A stretch of DNA of 36,638 bases from a bacterium (GTDB lineage Bacteria > Actinomycetota > Acidimicrobiia > Spongiisociales > UBA5794), in the NCBI GenBank assembly GCA_024226255.1, contig JAAELU010000292.1:1-36638 (forward strand), given 5' to 3'. Positions 26,391-34,520 of this stretch are shown here, piece after piece; position 1 is the stretch's first letter; the number at the start of each line of letters is the position of its first letter. The notes below the pieces were generated by a model. The model saw only the letters and a list, made by a program, of their open reading frames with translations. It made no database searches and had not been told where the DNA came from. Both the position numbers and the translations under genes were made by a program.

Positions 26391-26410
26391 ATATTCGTGT
26401 ATGCGAATAT
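26391..26410. promoter_or_regulatory. ArsR-type operator ATTC-N8-GAAT
   Basis: ATATTCG-tgtatg-CGAATAT perfect 7-bp inverted repeat containing ATTC-N8-GAAT, immediately after the predicted -10 and ~50 bp before the tusA start. Confidence 0.7.
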
Positions 26411-26459
26411 GGCACCAAGCCCCGTTTTGAAGCCGTGCCGACGAGAGGAGATACGTTTC

Positions 26460-26705
26460 GTGACGACCGCCGACATCCAGGTCGATCAGGTTCTCGACTG
26501 CACCGGGCTGCTTTGTCCGATTCCCGTGGTCAAGGCCTCTCAAGCCATCAAGACCATCGACGTGGGACAGGTCCTGCAGATGATCGCCACCGACCCCGGA
26601 GCGCCGCCCGACATGGAGGCCTGGTCTCGCCAGACCGGTCATGAGCTGCTCGCCCAATCAGCGGAGGACGGCAAATTCGTGTTCTGGTTCAAGAGGACTA
26701 GGTAA
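26460..26705 (+). CDS. tusA: TusA-family sulfurtransferase
   Basis: GTG start with gagaggag RBS; VDQVLDCTGLLCPIPVVKASQAIKTIDVGQVLQMIATDPGAPPDMEAWSRQTGHELL, canonical CPxP motif. Confidence 0.94.
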   Translation: MTTADIQVDQVLDCTGLLCPIPVVKASQAIKTIDVGQVLQMIATDPGAPPDMEAWSRQTGHELLAQSAEDGKFVFWFKRTR

Positions 26706-26719
26706 GAGGGAGAAGACCT

Positions 26720-27277
26720 ATGACGGCACAGACAGGAGATCCAACACTCAAGCCGGTGGAGGATGCAGCTCCTGCTGATGAAGCCGTCCCCGCCCGTAAG
26801 AAGATGGCGCTGGTTGCCTCGAAAGGCGGGTTGGACGAGGTCTACCCGGTCCTGATCATGGCCTCGACGGCCGGGGCTCTCGGCTGGGACACTCAGGTGT
26901 TCTGCACCTTCTATGGGCTCGACATCGTCAACAAGAAGCGCCGGAAGAACATGAAGGTATCTGCCCTTGGCAATGCGGCGTCGCCGCCTCCCATCAGCGG
27001 TGTCGAGGTGCGCGTGCCGGCCATTTTCGGAGTGTTGCCCGGTATGAACCGGGTCGCCACCTGGATGATGAAGAAGTGGATGAAAGACTCGAATATCCCG
27101 GACGTGGAGGACCTCTTCCAGATCTGTATCGAGTCGGGCGTCAAGTTCCACGCGTGTGCTACCACCATGGGAGTGATGAACGTGGAGCAGGACGACATCC
27201 TCGATGATGTGGCCTGTCTCGGGGCGACCGCGTTTCTGGACTTCGCGGCCGGTGCCGATCTGGCCTTGTTTGTTTAG
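26720..27277 (+). CDS. DsrE-family protein, DsrE3A-like
   Basis: 185 aa; MALVASKGGLDEVYPVLIMASTAGALGWDTQVFCTFYGLDIV..., CATTMGVM Cys motif. Confidence 0.85.
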   Translation: MTAQTGDPTLKPVEDAAPADEAVPARKKMALVASKGGLDEVYPVLIMASTAGALGWDTQVFCTFYGLDIVNKKRRKNMKVSALGNAASPPPISGVEVRVPAIFGVLPGMNRVATWMMKKWMKDSNIPDVEDLFQICIESGVKFHACATTMGVMNVEQDDILDDVACLGATAFLDFAAGADLALFV

Positions 27278-27295
27278 CGGCGATCGGAGGGTGTA

Positions 27296-27670
27296 ATGGA
27301 TGACGATGATGCCCTAATTGTCTACGTACAGACTCATGGGGACGATGAGCCGTCGAAGTCGGCCACGCCCTTCTACCTGGCAACGGCGGCGGCTGCCATG
27401 GACATGGAAGTCGCCATCTACTTCACGATGCACGGCCCGACCCTGCTGAAAAAGGGCACCGGGGACACCCTGACGGCCAAGGAGGGCGGCGCCCCGCTGC
27501 AGAGCTTCATCAAGCAGGCACAAGACATCGGGGTGCGGTTCCTCGTGTGTCAGCCGTCGCTCGATCTCGTCGACCTCAACATGGAGGATCTCATCGACGG
27601 TGTCGAGATGATCGGCGGTGCCGCCTTCAACGACCTTGCCGCCCGAGCCGACGCAGTGATCAGTTTCTGA
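27296..27670 (+). CDS. Second DsrE-family protein
   Basis: 124 aa; YFTMHGPTLLKKG...FIKQAQDIGVRFLVCQPSLDLVDLNMEDLIDGVEMIGGAAFNDLA. Confidence 0.85.
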   Translation: MDDDDALIVYVQTHGDDEPSKSATPFYLATAAAAMDMEVAIYFTMHGPTLLKKGTGDTLTAKEGGAPLQSFIKQAQDIGVRFLVCQPSLDLVDLNMEDLIDGVEMIGGAAFNDLAARADAVISF

Positions 27671-28404
27671 TGGCGGCAGCCGCTCCCGTGACAACTTTCG
27701 CCACCGCCGGTGGTGCCACATTGTCGCCAGACCACTATGTCGACGTCGCGTACGAGGAGAAGCTGCGGCTGTGGGACGAGGTGAAGGCCGATCCTCGCTT
27801 CCCGGATTACCTGTATGGCTGCTACGAGTGCGGTATCTGTGTCGCCGCCTGTCCGTCTGCCAAGTTCTACAACTTCTCGCCACGCAAGATTGCCCAGGCC
27901 GCCGCCCGTGAGGACGTCGAGCTCATTTTCGAGCAGATGAACGATGACGTCTGGAACTGCTCGCAATGTTTCTCGTGCAATCGTTGTCCCCGGCAGAACT
28001 CGCCCGGTGGCCTCATCACGATCCTGCGAGAGGTTGCGGTCAACAATGGCTTGGCCTCGTCGAAGGCGGCCCTGGAGGGATACACCAGGATCGTCTACAA
28101 GATCATGACAACCGGTACCCAGGTGTCCCCCGACATGCTGCAGGCGGACGCCTTCCCCGACTGGGGACCTGGCGTCATGGAGGTCTCGGACAACCTCGAG
28201 TTATGGCGCAAGGCCCTGCCCCCGGAGACCCTGCACACCACATCAATGAGCTGGCAGGTGGACGACAAGACACTCACCGAGCTCTACCTCATCTGGCACT
28301 ACACCGGTGTGATGGACTTGATTGCGGAGGTCGATGAGGGGCTCCACATGATCATCCTCGATGTGATGGAAGAGACGCTCGAGGAAGCCGGGTTCGAGAT
28401 ATGA
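27670..28404 (+). CDS. shdrC1: sHdrC1-like [4Fe-4S] subunit
   Basis: ATG at 27670 overlaps preceding TGA (TGATG). Motifs CYECGICVAACP and CSQCFSCNRCP. Position in gene order. Confidence 0.85.
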   Translation: MAAAAPVTTFATAGGATLSPDHYVDVAYEEKLRLWDEVKADPRFPDYLYGCYECGICVAACPSAKFYNFSPRKIAQAAAREDVELIFEQMNDDVWNCSQCFSCNRCPRQNSPGGLITILREVAVNNGLASSKAALEGYTRIVYKIMTTGTQVSPDMLQADAFPDWGPGVMEVSDNLELWRKALPPETLHTTSMSWQVDDKTLTELYLIWHYTGVMDLIAEVDEGLHMIILDVMEETLEEAGFEI

Positions 28405-28417
28405 CGAGGAGAGTTTT

Positions 28418-29605
28418 GTGACGAGCATCATTCCGATCGAATCGCTGCGAATGAAGCCGCGGCCGGATCCGGCGAATGCCCCGACCATCGATATTCGGGA
28501 AACGCTGTTCGAGCTCGAGGCCGCCGGCGAATTGATCGTGCACCGTGTTCCCGAACCGTATGTCGAGGTCATGACCAAGTACGGGCGTACCAAGAGGATC
28601 CCTGAGCAGATGACGTGGCACCACAAGTCGTGCGGGCAATGCGGTCACATCCCCGGCTATTCCACCTCGATCTTCTGGCTGAATCGCAAGCTCGGATTCG
28701 ACTACGTCGATCCGACAGACCAGACATCGTGCACGGCGTGGAATTATTACGCGTCGGCTACGTCCAATGCGGCGGCGCAGGCCGGCGTCGCCATGCGGAA
28801 CTTCGCCGCCGCCCACGAGGTCGGCTACTACCCGCTGATTCACTGCGGCACCTCATACGGCCACTACAAGGAGGTGCGCGAGGAGATTGTGCACCACGCC
28901 GACCTGCGAGCCCAGGTACGCGACATCATGGGAAAACTCGGCAAAGAGCTCGTAATGCCCGAGGAGATCGTTCACTACTCCGAGTGGGTTCACGCCATGC
29001 GCCATCGGTTCGCCGAGCTCCAGGTGTACGACCTGTCCAACGTCACGGCCTCCGTTCACCCGGCGTGTCACTACTACAAGCTGGTGCAGGAAGACGCCAT
29101 CTACGATCCGGATCTGTACGGCGGAGAACGCACGGCGACAGTTTCCGCGTTGGTGGAGGCCCTCGGCGCCACCGTCGGCGACTACTCCACCTTTTTTGAC
29201 TGCTGCGGCTTCGGCTTCCGCCACATCCTCGTCGAGCGCGATTTCAGTCGCTCATTCGCCACCATGCGCAAGATCGAGGTGATCAAGGAGGAGGCCAACC
29301 CCGACGTAGTGCTCACACACGACACGGGTTGCGTCACCACCCTGGACAAGAGCCAGTTTGCCGCCCAGGCACACCAGAGGAACGTGGGCATTCCGGTGAT
29401 GTCCGACGCCCAATTCGCCGCGTTGGCCATGGGGGCCCATCCATACAAGGTGTGCCAACTCCACTGGCACACAACCGATTACACAGCCCTGCTCGAGAAG
29501 ATGGGTATCGATTGGGAGAAGGCGTGGATCGAGTTCGAAATGGATGTCGCCCGAATCGAGCGCGGTGAAATCGAGTATCTGTCTTGGGAGGACGCCGGTG
29601 TCTGA
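28418..29605 (+). CDS. shdrB1: sHdrB1-like CCG-domain subunit
   Basis: 395 aa; one intact CCG (HPACHYY...FDCCGFGFRH) and a degenerate N-terminal CCG domain; gene order. Confidence 0.82.
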   Translation: MTSIIPIESLRMKPRPDPANAPTIDIRETLFELEAAGELIVHRVPEPYVEVMTKYGRTKRIPEQMTWHHKSCGQCGHIPGYSTSIFWLNRKLGFDYVDPTDQTSCTAWNYYASATSNAAAQAGVAMRNFAAAHEVGYYPLIHCGTSYGHYKEVREEIVHHADLRAQVRDIMGKLGKELVMPEEIVHYSEWVHAMRHRFAELQVYDLSNVTASVHPACHYYKLVQEDAIYDPDLYGGERTATVSALVEALGATVGDYSTFFDCCGFGFRHILVERDFSRSFATMRKIEVIKEEANPDVVLTHDTGCVTTLDKSQFAAQAHQRNVGIPVMSDAQFAALAMGAHPYKVCQLHWHTTDYTALLEKMGIDWEKAWIEFEMDVARIERGEIEYLSWEDAGV

Positions 29606-30656
29606 TCGTATCGTTGTCATTGGAGGCGGCCCGGCCGGGCTTGAAGCTGCGGCCATGGCCGGCCGGCTGGGGGCGCCGGTGCTCATTGTCGAGAAGAGGT
29701 CCCACCTCGGCGGGGCGCCGATTGCGGAAAGCTACGCAGCCCTCACCCACGGTCTTCAGTCGGCCGAAGAGCTGATGGGCAAGATGATGGCCGCCGCCAC
29801 CGACCTCGACCGGGTCGAGGTCAGGACGGAGTCCGAGGTCGTTGCGATGAGCGGGACCGGCGGCAACTTCACCGTCACGATTTCGTCCAACGGGTCGGAG
29901 GAAACAGTCGATGCCGGGGCCATCGTGCTCGCCACCGGCTTCCAGCACTTTGATCCGGGGCGCGAGACCCAGCAGTACGGCTACTACGAGTTCCCCGACG
30001 TCATCACGATCCAGGACGCCGAAGGCATGCTGAAGGAAGAGACCTTCGTCACCCCATCGACAGGTAAGCCGCCGGAGCGGGTGGCGTTCATACAGTGTGT
30101 CGGTTCACGAGATCGCCAGATCGGTAACGAGTATTGCTCCAAGGTGTGTTGCGGGATCTCGTCGAAACAGGCCATTGAGGTGCGCCAACAGGTCCCGGAT
30201 GCCCGGGTCTTCATCTTCTACATCGACATGCGCATGTACGGCTATTGGGAGAACGAAATCTACTGGCCGGCCCAGGAGCAGCACCGGGTCAACTATGTGA
30301 AGGGCATCGTCACGGAGGTCCTGGCCAAGAATGGGCGCCTGATAATTCGTGGCGAGGACACCACGATGGGGCGGCCGATGGAGGTGCCCATGGACGTTGT
30401 GGTGCTGGCCGTTGGGATGGAGCCGTCGCCAGGCACCAGGCATATGGCCGACATCCTGGGGATCGCCACCAACAAGTACGGATTTGTGGAAACCGTTCAC
30501 GACGTCCTCGACACGGTGACCACTGCCGTTGCGGGCGTCTATGTCTGTGGCTCCGCCACCGGTCCTGCCGACCTCGACGATACGATCTCTTCGGCCGGGT
30601 CGGCCGGCGCCAAAGCTGTGGCGTACCTGCGCTCCGGTGCGGAGGTGCCCGCTTGA
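29598..30656 (+). CDS. shdrA: sHdrA-like FAD/FeS subunit
   Basis: Preferred GTG start 29598 overlapping the shdrB1 stop; VIGGGPAGLEAA Rossmann motif, CVGSRD...NEYCSKVCCGISSKQAI HdrA-type Cys motif, VLAVGMEPSPGT. Confidence 0.88.
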   Translation: MSDRIVVIGGGPAGLEAAAMAGRLGAPVLIVEKRSHLGGAPIAESYAALTHGLQSAEELMGKMMAAATDLDRVEVRTESEVVAMSGTGGNFTVTISSNGSEETVDAGAIVLATGFQHFDPGRETQQYGYYEFPDVITIQDAEGMLKEETFVTPSTGKPPERVAFIQCVGSRDRQIGNEYCSKVCCGISSKQAIEVRQQVPDARVFIFYIDMRMYGYWENEIYWPAQEQHRVNYVKGIVTEVLAKNGRLIIRGEDTTMGRPMEVPMDVVVLAVGMEPSPGTRHMADILGIATNKYGFVETVHDVLDTVTTAVAGVYVCGSATGPADLDDTISSAGSAGAKAVAYLRSGAEVPA

Positions 30657-31435
30657 CCGCAGCCGATTTCTACTCCGGACAGGTCGTCGACACACAAACG
30701 GCGCGCGAGTTCACGGAACAGGTGCTTTCACGGGTCGGCAGGGACGAGCTGAGCGATGTCGCTGCTCTCTTGGAGCACAAGGTGCAGGCGTTCCAGACTC
30801 TGCTGGCGAGAGATGCGCTCCGCTCCCTGACCGAGGCACAGGCAACGAACCTGCTGCGCTCGGTCTTCTCCACTCGCCGCAAGCACCGGGTGATCCTCGA
30901 CACTCTCACCCTTGGGGGATTCGTCGATCTGTGTGACGACCTGCTGTACGGAGACGCTCCTGTAGCCACGCGGCTGGCCATTTTTCACAACGAGGTCGGC
31001 GGAATTGGGCGCGACTTGCCCAGCCAGGTCGGCTTCGACCTTGGGAGCAGCTTGTTGCATTTCTCCGATCCCGAGCGGTACTGGCTGTGGACTCAGTGGA
31101 TGTGGGATCCAAGAAACCTGACGGGGTCCCTCCCCTTGGTAGTCACAGAAGAGGTCGATCTCATCGCAGACGACATAGCCGAGACCTATCGACGAATCGG
31201 CGTGGCGATTGCGTTTGTCAACGATGTTGGCGAGGCTGCTGAATTCCGTGAGCGCGGCCACGGGATTCTCGATACCGACGTTTTCCTGGCCTGCGTCTAC
31301 GGAATCTATATGTACACGACGCTGCGGATGCGGATGACCCAGGAGTTCAACCAGGTCGTCCCCGAGCTGGGCGAGCTGCTGCGTCGGCTACTCGGGGTAC
31401 ATCGTTCACCCCTCATAGAAGGGACGGCGCCATGA
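30653..31435 (+). CDS. Hypothetical protein in the conserved sHdr 'Hyp' position between hdrA and hdrC2B2
   Basis: TTG start overlapping the shdrA stop; 260 aa (MTAADFYSGQVVDTQTAREFTEQVLSRVGRDEL...); stop overlaps next start (ATGA). No fold recognised by eye. Confidence 0.75.
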   Translation: MTAADFYSGQVVDTQTAREFTEQVLSRVGRDELSDVAALLEHKVQAFQTLLARDALRSLTEAQATNLLRSVFSTRRKHRVILDTLTLGGFVDLCDDLLYGDAPVATRLAIFHNEVGGIGRDLPSQVGFDLGSSLLHFSDPERYWLWTQWMWDPRNLTGSLPLVVTEEVDLIADDIAETYRRIGVAIAFVNDVGEAAEFRERGHGILDTDVFLACVYGIYMYTTLRMRMTQEFNQVVPELGELLRRLLGVHRSPLIEGTAP

Positions 31436-32724
31436 CGCGAGGCCCCAATCCCAAGGTCGACCCGGAACGGGTCATGGAGCTCGAGCATGCCGTCATCGAC
31501 GGCATGGATGTCTCCGGTCACTGGAACCGGATGTTCGAGCAACGAGTCATCTTCGACTACGACATTCACCAGCTGGACCGGGTCACCGAGCTCGACGGCG
31601 GCGAGTCGATGGGCTGGTGTTATCAATGCGCCCAATGTGTGCCGGTGTGCCCGGTCGACCACGTCGGCACCTACGGCCCGCGCAGGATCTTTCGCAATCT
31701 CCAGCTCGGCCAGGACTTCTTTGCGAACGACGATTTGTGGCTGTGCACCACCTGCGCCAACTGCCTGCGGGTGTGCCCCAAGGAAGTCGACATGCTCCAG
31801 ATCATGCCGGCTGTCCGCAAGGAGGCGGTCCTGGCCGGGGATGTTCCCAAGGAGCTGCAGGATGTGTTCGAGAAGACGGCGCGCTATGGAAACCCGCTGG
31901 GCAAGAACGCCAAGCGCCGGGCGGCATGGACCAAGGGTCTCGATGTCGACGTGCCGCTCATCTCCGAGCTCGACCGCAAGGTCGATGTGCTGTGGTGGGT
32001 CAGCGACTACCCGTCCTATCACCCGCGCGGCATCGATGCCTCCCGGGCCCTGGCCAGGGTTCTCACCCATCTCGGCGTCGACTTCGCCATCCTCGGAGCG
32101 GAGGAGCGCCACGATGGCGACTCGATGCTGCGGGCGGGCGAGTCCGGCCTCTTCGAGATGCTCGCCGAGCAGAACATCGAGACCCTCAATCAGTATGAGT
32201 TCGATGTCCTGCTGACTACTGATCCCCACGCCTACAACGCCTTTCTGCACGAGTACCCGCAGCGCGGCGGCACCTACAACACCGCCCACTACACCCAATT
32301 CCTCGAGGAGCGCATCGAAGCGATGGGGCTTACGGAGTCGATCGACCGCACGATCACATTCCACGACCCCTGCTATTTGGGAAGGCACAACGGCGAATAC
32401 GAGGCGCCGCGAACCCTCATTGGTGCGCTTCCCGGTTCCGAACTCGTCGAGATGTGGCGCAGCCGCGAGAACGGGTATTGCTGCGGCGGCGGGGGTGGCG
32501 GAATGTGGCTCGACGGTCTGGCCGCCGACAACCAGAGCATGCGACTCTCGGAGAAGCGTGTGCGCGAGGCAGTGGAGACGGGGGCGGACACCTTATGTGT
32601 CGCCTGCCCGTACGAAGTGTCTCGATTCGAGGATGCCGTGAAGTCGACGAACAACGACGGCAGCCTGGAGGTGCTCGATATTGCCGAGCTGCTGGCTGCT
32701 GCCCTTGGGCTGGCAACGGACTGA
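31432..32724 (+). CDS. HdrC2-HdrB2 fusion (sHdrB3-like)
   Basis: 430 aa; CYQCAQCVPVCP, CTTCANCLRVCP, then one intact CCG domain (DPCYLGRH...YCCGGGGGGMW...CVACPYE). Confidence 0.85.
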   Translation: MTRGPNPKVDPERVMELEHAVIDGMDVSGHWNRMFEQRVIFDYDIHQLDRVTELDGGESMGWCYQCAQCVPVCPVDHVGTYGPRRIFRNLQLGQDFFANDDLWLCTTCANCLRVCPKEVDMLQIMPAVRKEAVLAGDVPKELQDVFEKTARYGNPLGKNAKRRAAWTKGLDVDVPLISELDRKVDVLWWVSDYPSYHPRGIDASRALARVLTHLGVDFAILGAEERHDGDSMLRAGESGLFEMLAEQNIETLNQYEFDVLLTTDPHAYNAFLHEYPQRGGTYNTAHYTQFLEERIEAMGLTESIDRTITFHDPCYLGRHNGEYEAPRTLIGALPGSELVEMWRSRENGYCCGGGGGGMWLDGLAADNQSMRLSEKRVREAVETGADTLCVACPYEVSRFEDAVKSTNNDGSLEVLDIAELLAAALGLATD

Positions 32725-32751
32725 GTGGACCGGAAAAGTGGAGGATTGACG

Positions 32752-33525
32752 ATGGACATAGCTGTGCTGCTGCGAGCGGTGCCGGATCCCGTCGAGGAGC
32801 TCGAGCTCAACGACGATGAGACGGACCTCGACCGGGACTACCTCGGTTACGTGCTCAACGAATTCGACGACCACGCTCTCGAGGAGGCCCTTCTCCTCAA
32901 AGAGGACACGGGGGGCTCGGTCACGGCGTACGCCATTGGCACTTCGGACGAGGTTGAACAGATTCTCGTGACCGCGATCGCCAAGGGGGCTGATGCCGCA
33001 GTCAAGCTTGGCGATGACCTGGGGGTGCTCGACGCCCACGCCCAGTCCGAAATCTTTGCCGCCGCCCTCGGCGAGAGGTCTCATCAGGCAATCCTGTGTG
33101 GTGTGCAGGCATCCGACGAGATCGACGGCCAGGTGGCAATGTTGCTTTCGGCCCGGCTTGGTCATCCCCATGTGTCGGTCGTGGTGGCGACATCTGTAAC
33201 AGATGCGGGCCTCAGCGTCACCAAGGAGTATTGGGCCGGCATCACCGCGACATACGACGTTAGGTTGCCGGCCGTGCTCGGCATCCAGGCGGCCCGCCAG
33301 GCGCCCCGGTATGTTGCCGTGAGCCGGATTCGCCAGGCCCAGGATTCCGGAGCCTTGTCCGAAGTGGACACGGTGGCGCCTGCCAGTTCATCTGGTGTGA
33401 CGATTACCGCAATACGCATTCCGGAGTCTGGCGCAGGTGCCGAGATGATCTCTGGAGACGAAACCGCCGCGGCGGAACAGATCGTTGCGCTGCTCCAGGC
33501 TGCCGGTGTGGGAGGTGCGCCATGA
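32752..33525 (+). CDS. etfB: Electron transfer flavoprotein beta subunit
   Basis: Start MDIAVLLRAVPDPVEELE at 32752; DEFDxxALEEALLLKE, GVQASDEIDGQVAMLLSARLG. Confidence 0.92.
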   Translation: MDIAVLLRAVPDPVEELELNDDETDLDRDYLGYVLNEFDDHALEEALLLKEDTGGSVTAYAIGTSDEVEQILVTAIAKGADAAVKLGDDLGVLDAHAQSEIFAAALGERSHQAILCGVQASDEIDGQVAMLLSARLGHPHVSVVVATSVTDAGLSVTKEYWAGITATYDVRLPAVLGIQAARQAPRYVAVSRIRQAQDSGALSEVDTVAPASSSGVTITAIRIPESGAGAEMISGDETAAAEQIVALLQAAGVGGAP

Positions 33526-34481
33526 GCGGAGCCATTCTTGTCGTCACCGAACATCTCGGCGGACAGTTCACCGATGCAACGTTCGAGCTGTTGGCGTTGG
33601 CCAATGGTCTCGCCACCTCAACAGGTGCCGAGGTGGAAGCGGCGCTCGTCGGCGCCGACGTCGCCGGAATGACCACCCAGCTAGGAGCCGCCGGCCGCGT
33701 TCTGCTGATCGAGGACCCGGCATTGGAGTCGTTCAACCCGCATGGGCATGCTTGCGTTGTGGCCGGCCTCGTCGCAGACCGTGAGCCGGGCATCGTTCTT
33801 GTGCCGTATACCTCAACCGGCATGGATATGGCATCTCACATCGCGTCTCGCAGCGACCTGCCATTGGTGTCCTACTGCCAGTCGATCGACGCCTCCGCGG
33901 GACTGGCCGCCACATGTCAGCTGTATGCAGGCAAGATCGAGGCAGATGTCTCAGTAGATGGCGACCGCGCCGTGTTTGCCGTCCTGTCCGGTGCCGCCGC
34001 GGCGGCCGACGGGCGCCGGGACGGCTCGCCGACCGTCGAGTCGGTCACAGTCGAGGTTCCCGGTGGAACCTCATTCACCGGCCAGGTCGAGCCCGAGGCC
34101 GGTGACGTGGACATCACGGTCCAGGATGTGCTCCTGGTTGTCGGCCGCGGTATCGAGTCGGAGGACAACATCGAGGAGGTGGCCGAGCTGGCCGAGGCGC
34201 TCGGCGGTGCCGTTGCGGCCTCTCGTCCCGTCGTCGATCAAGGCTGGCTGCCAAAGACGCGGCAGGTCGGAAAGTCCGGCCTCACCGTGAAGCCCAAGGT
34301 GTACCTGGCGCTGGGGGTGAGCGGGGCGCCGGAGCACGTCGAAGGAATGCGCGACTCGTCGACGATCATTGCGGTGAACACCGACCCGCAAGCACCCATC
34401 TTCGGGGTGGCGCACCATGGTTGGGTTGGCGACCTGTTCGACCTCGTACCGGAACTGGCCGATCTACTAGAAGGAAGCTGA
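33522..34481 (+). CDS. etfA: Electron transfer flavoprotein alpha subunit
   Basis: 319 aa; C-terminal FAD motif VKPKVYLALGVSGAPEHVEGMRDSSTIIAVNTDPQAPIFGVAHHGWVGDL. Confidence 0.94.
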   Translation: MSGAILVVTEHLGGQFTDATFELLALANGLATSTGAEVEAALVGADVAGMTTQLGAAGRVLLIEDPALESFNPHGHACVVAGLVADREPGIVLVPYTSTGMDMASHIASRSDLPLVSYCQSIDASAGLAATCQLYAGKIEADVSVDGDRAVFAVLSGAAAAADGRRDGSPTVESVTVEVPGGTSFTGQVEPEAGDVDITVQDVLLVVGRGIESEDNIEEVAELAEALGGAVAASRPVVDQGWLPKTRQVGKSGLTVKPKVYLALGVSGAPEHVEGMRDSSTIIAVNTDPQAPIFGVAHHGWVGDLFDLVPELADLLEGS

Positions 34482-34520
34482 ACGCTCATTGTGCTCCTGC
34501 AGTTCCGTCGGGTCTAGAGA

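Noticed and set aside
31306-32388. 360-aa ORF antisense to the HdrC2B2 fusion
   Set aside because: Shadow ORF; sense strand has intact FeS and CCG motifs.
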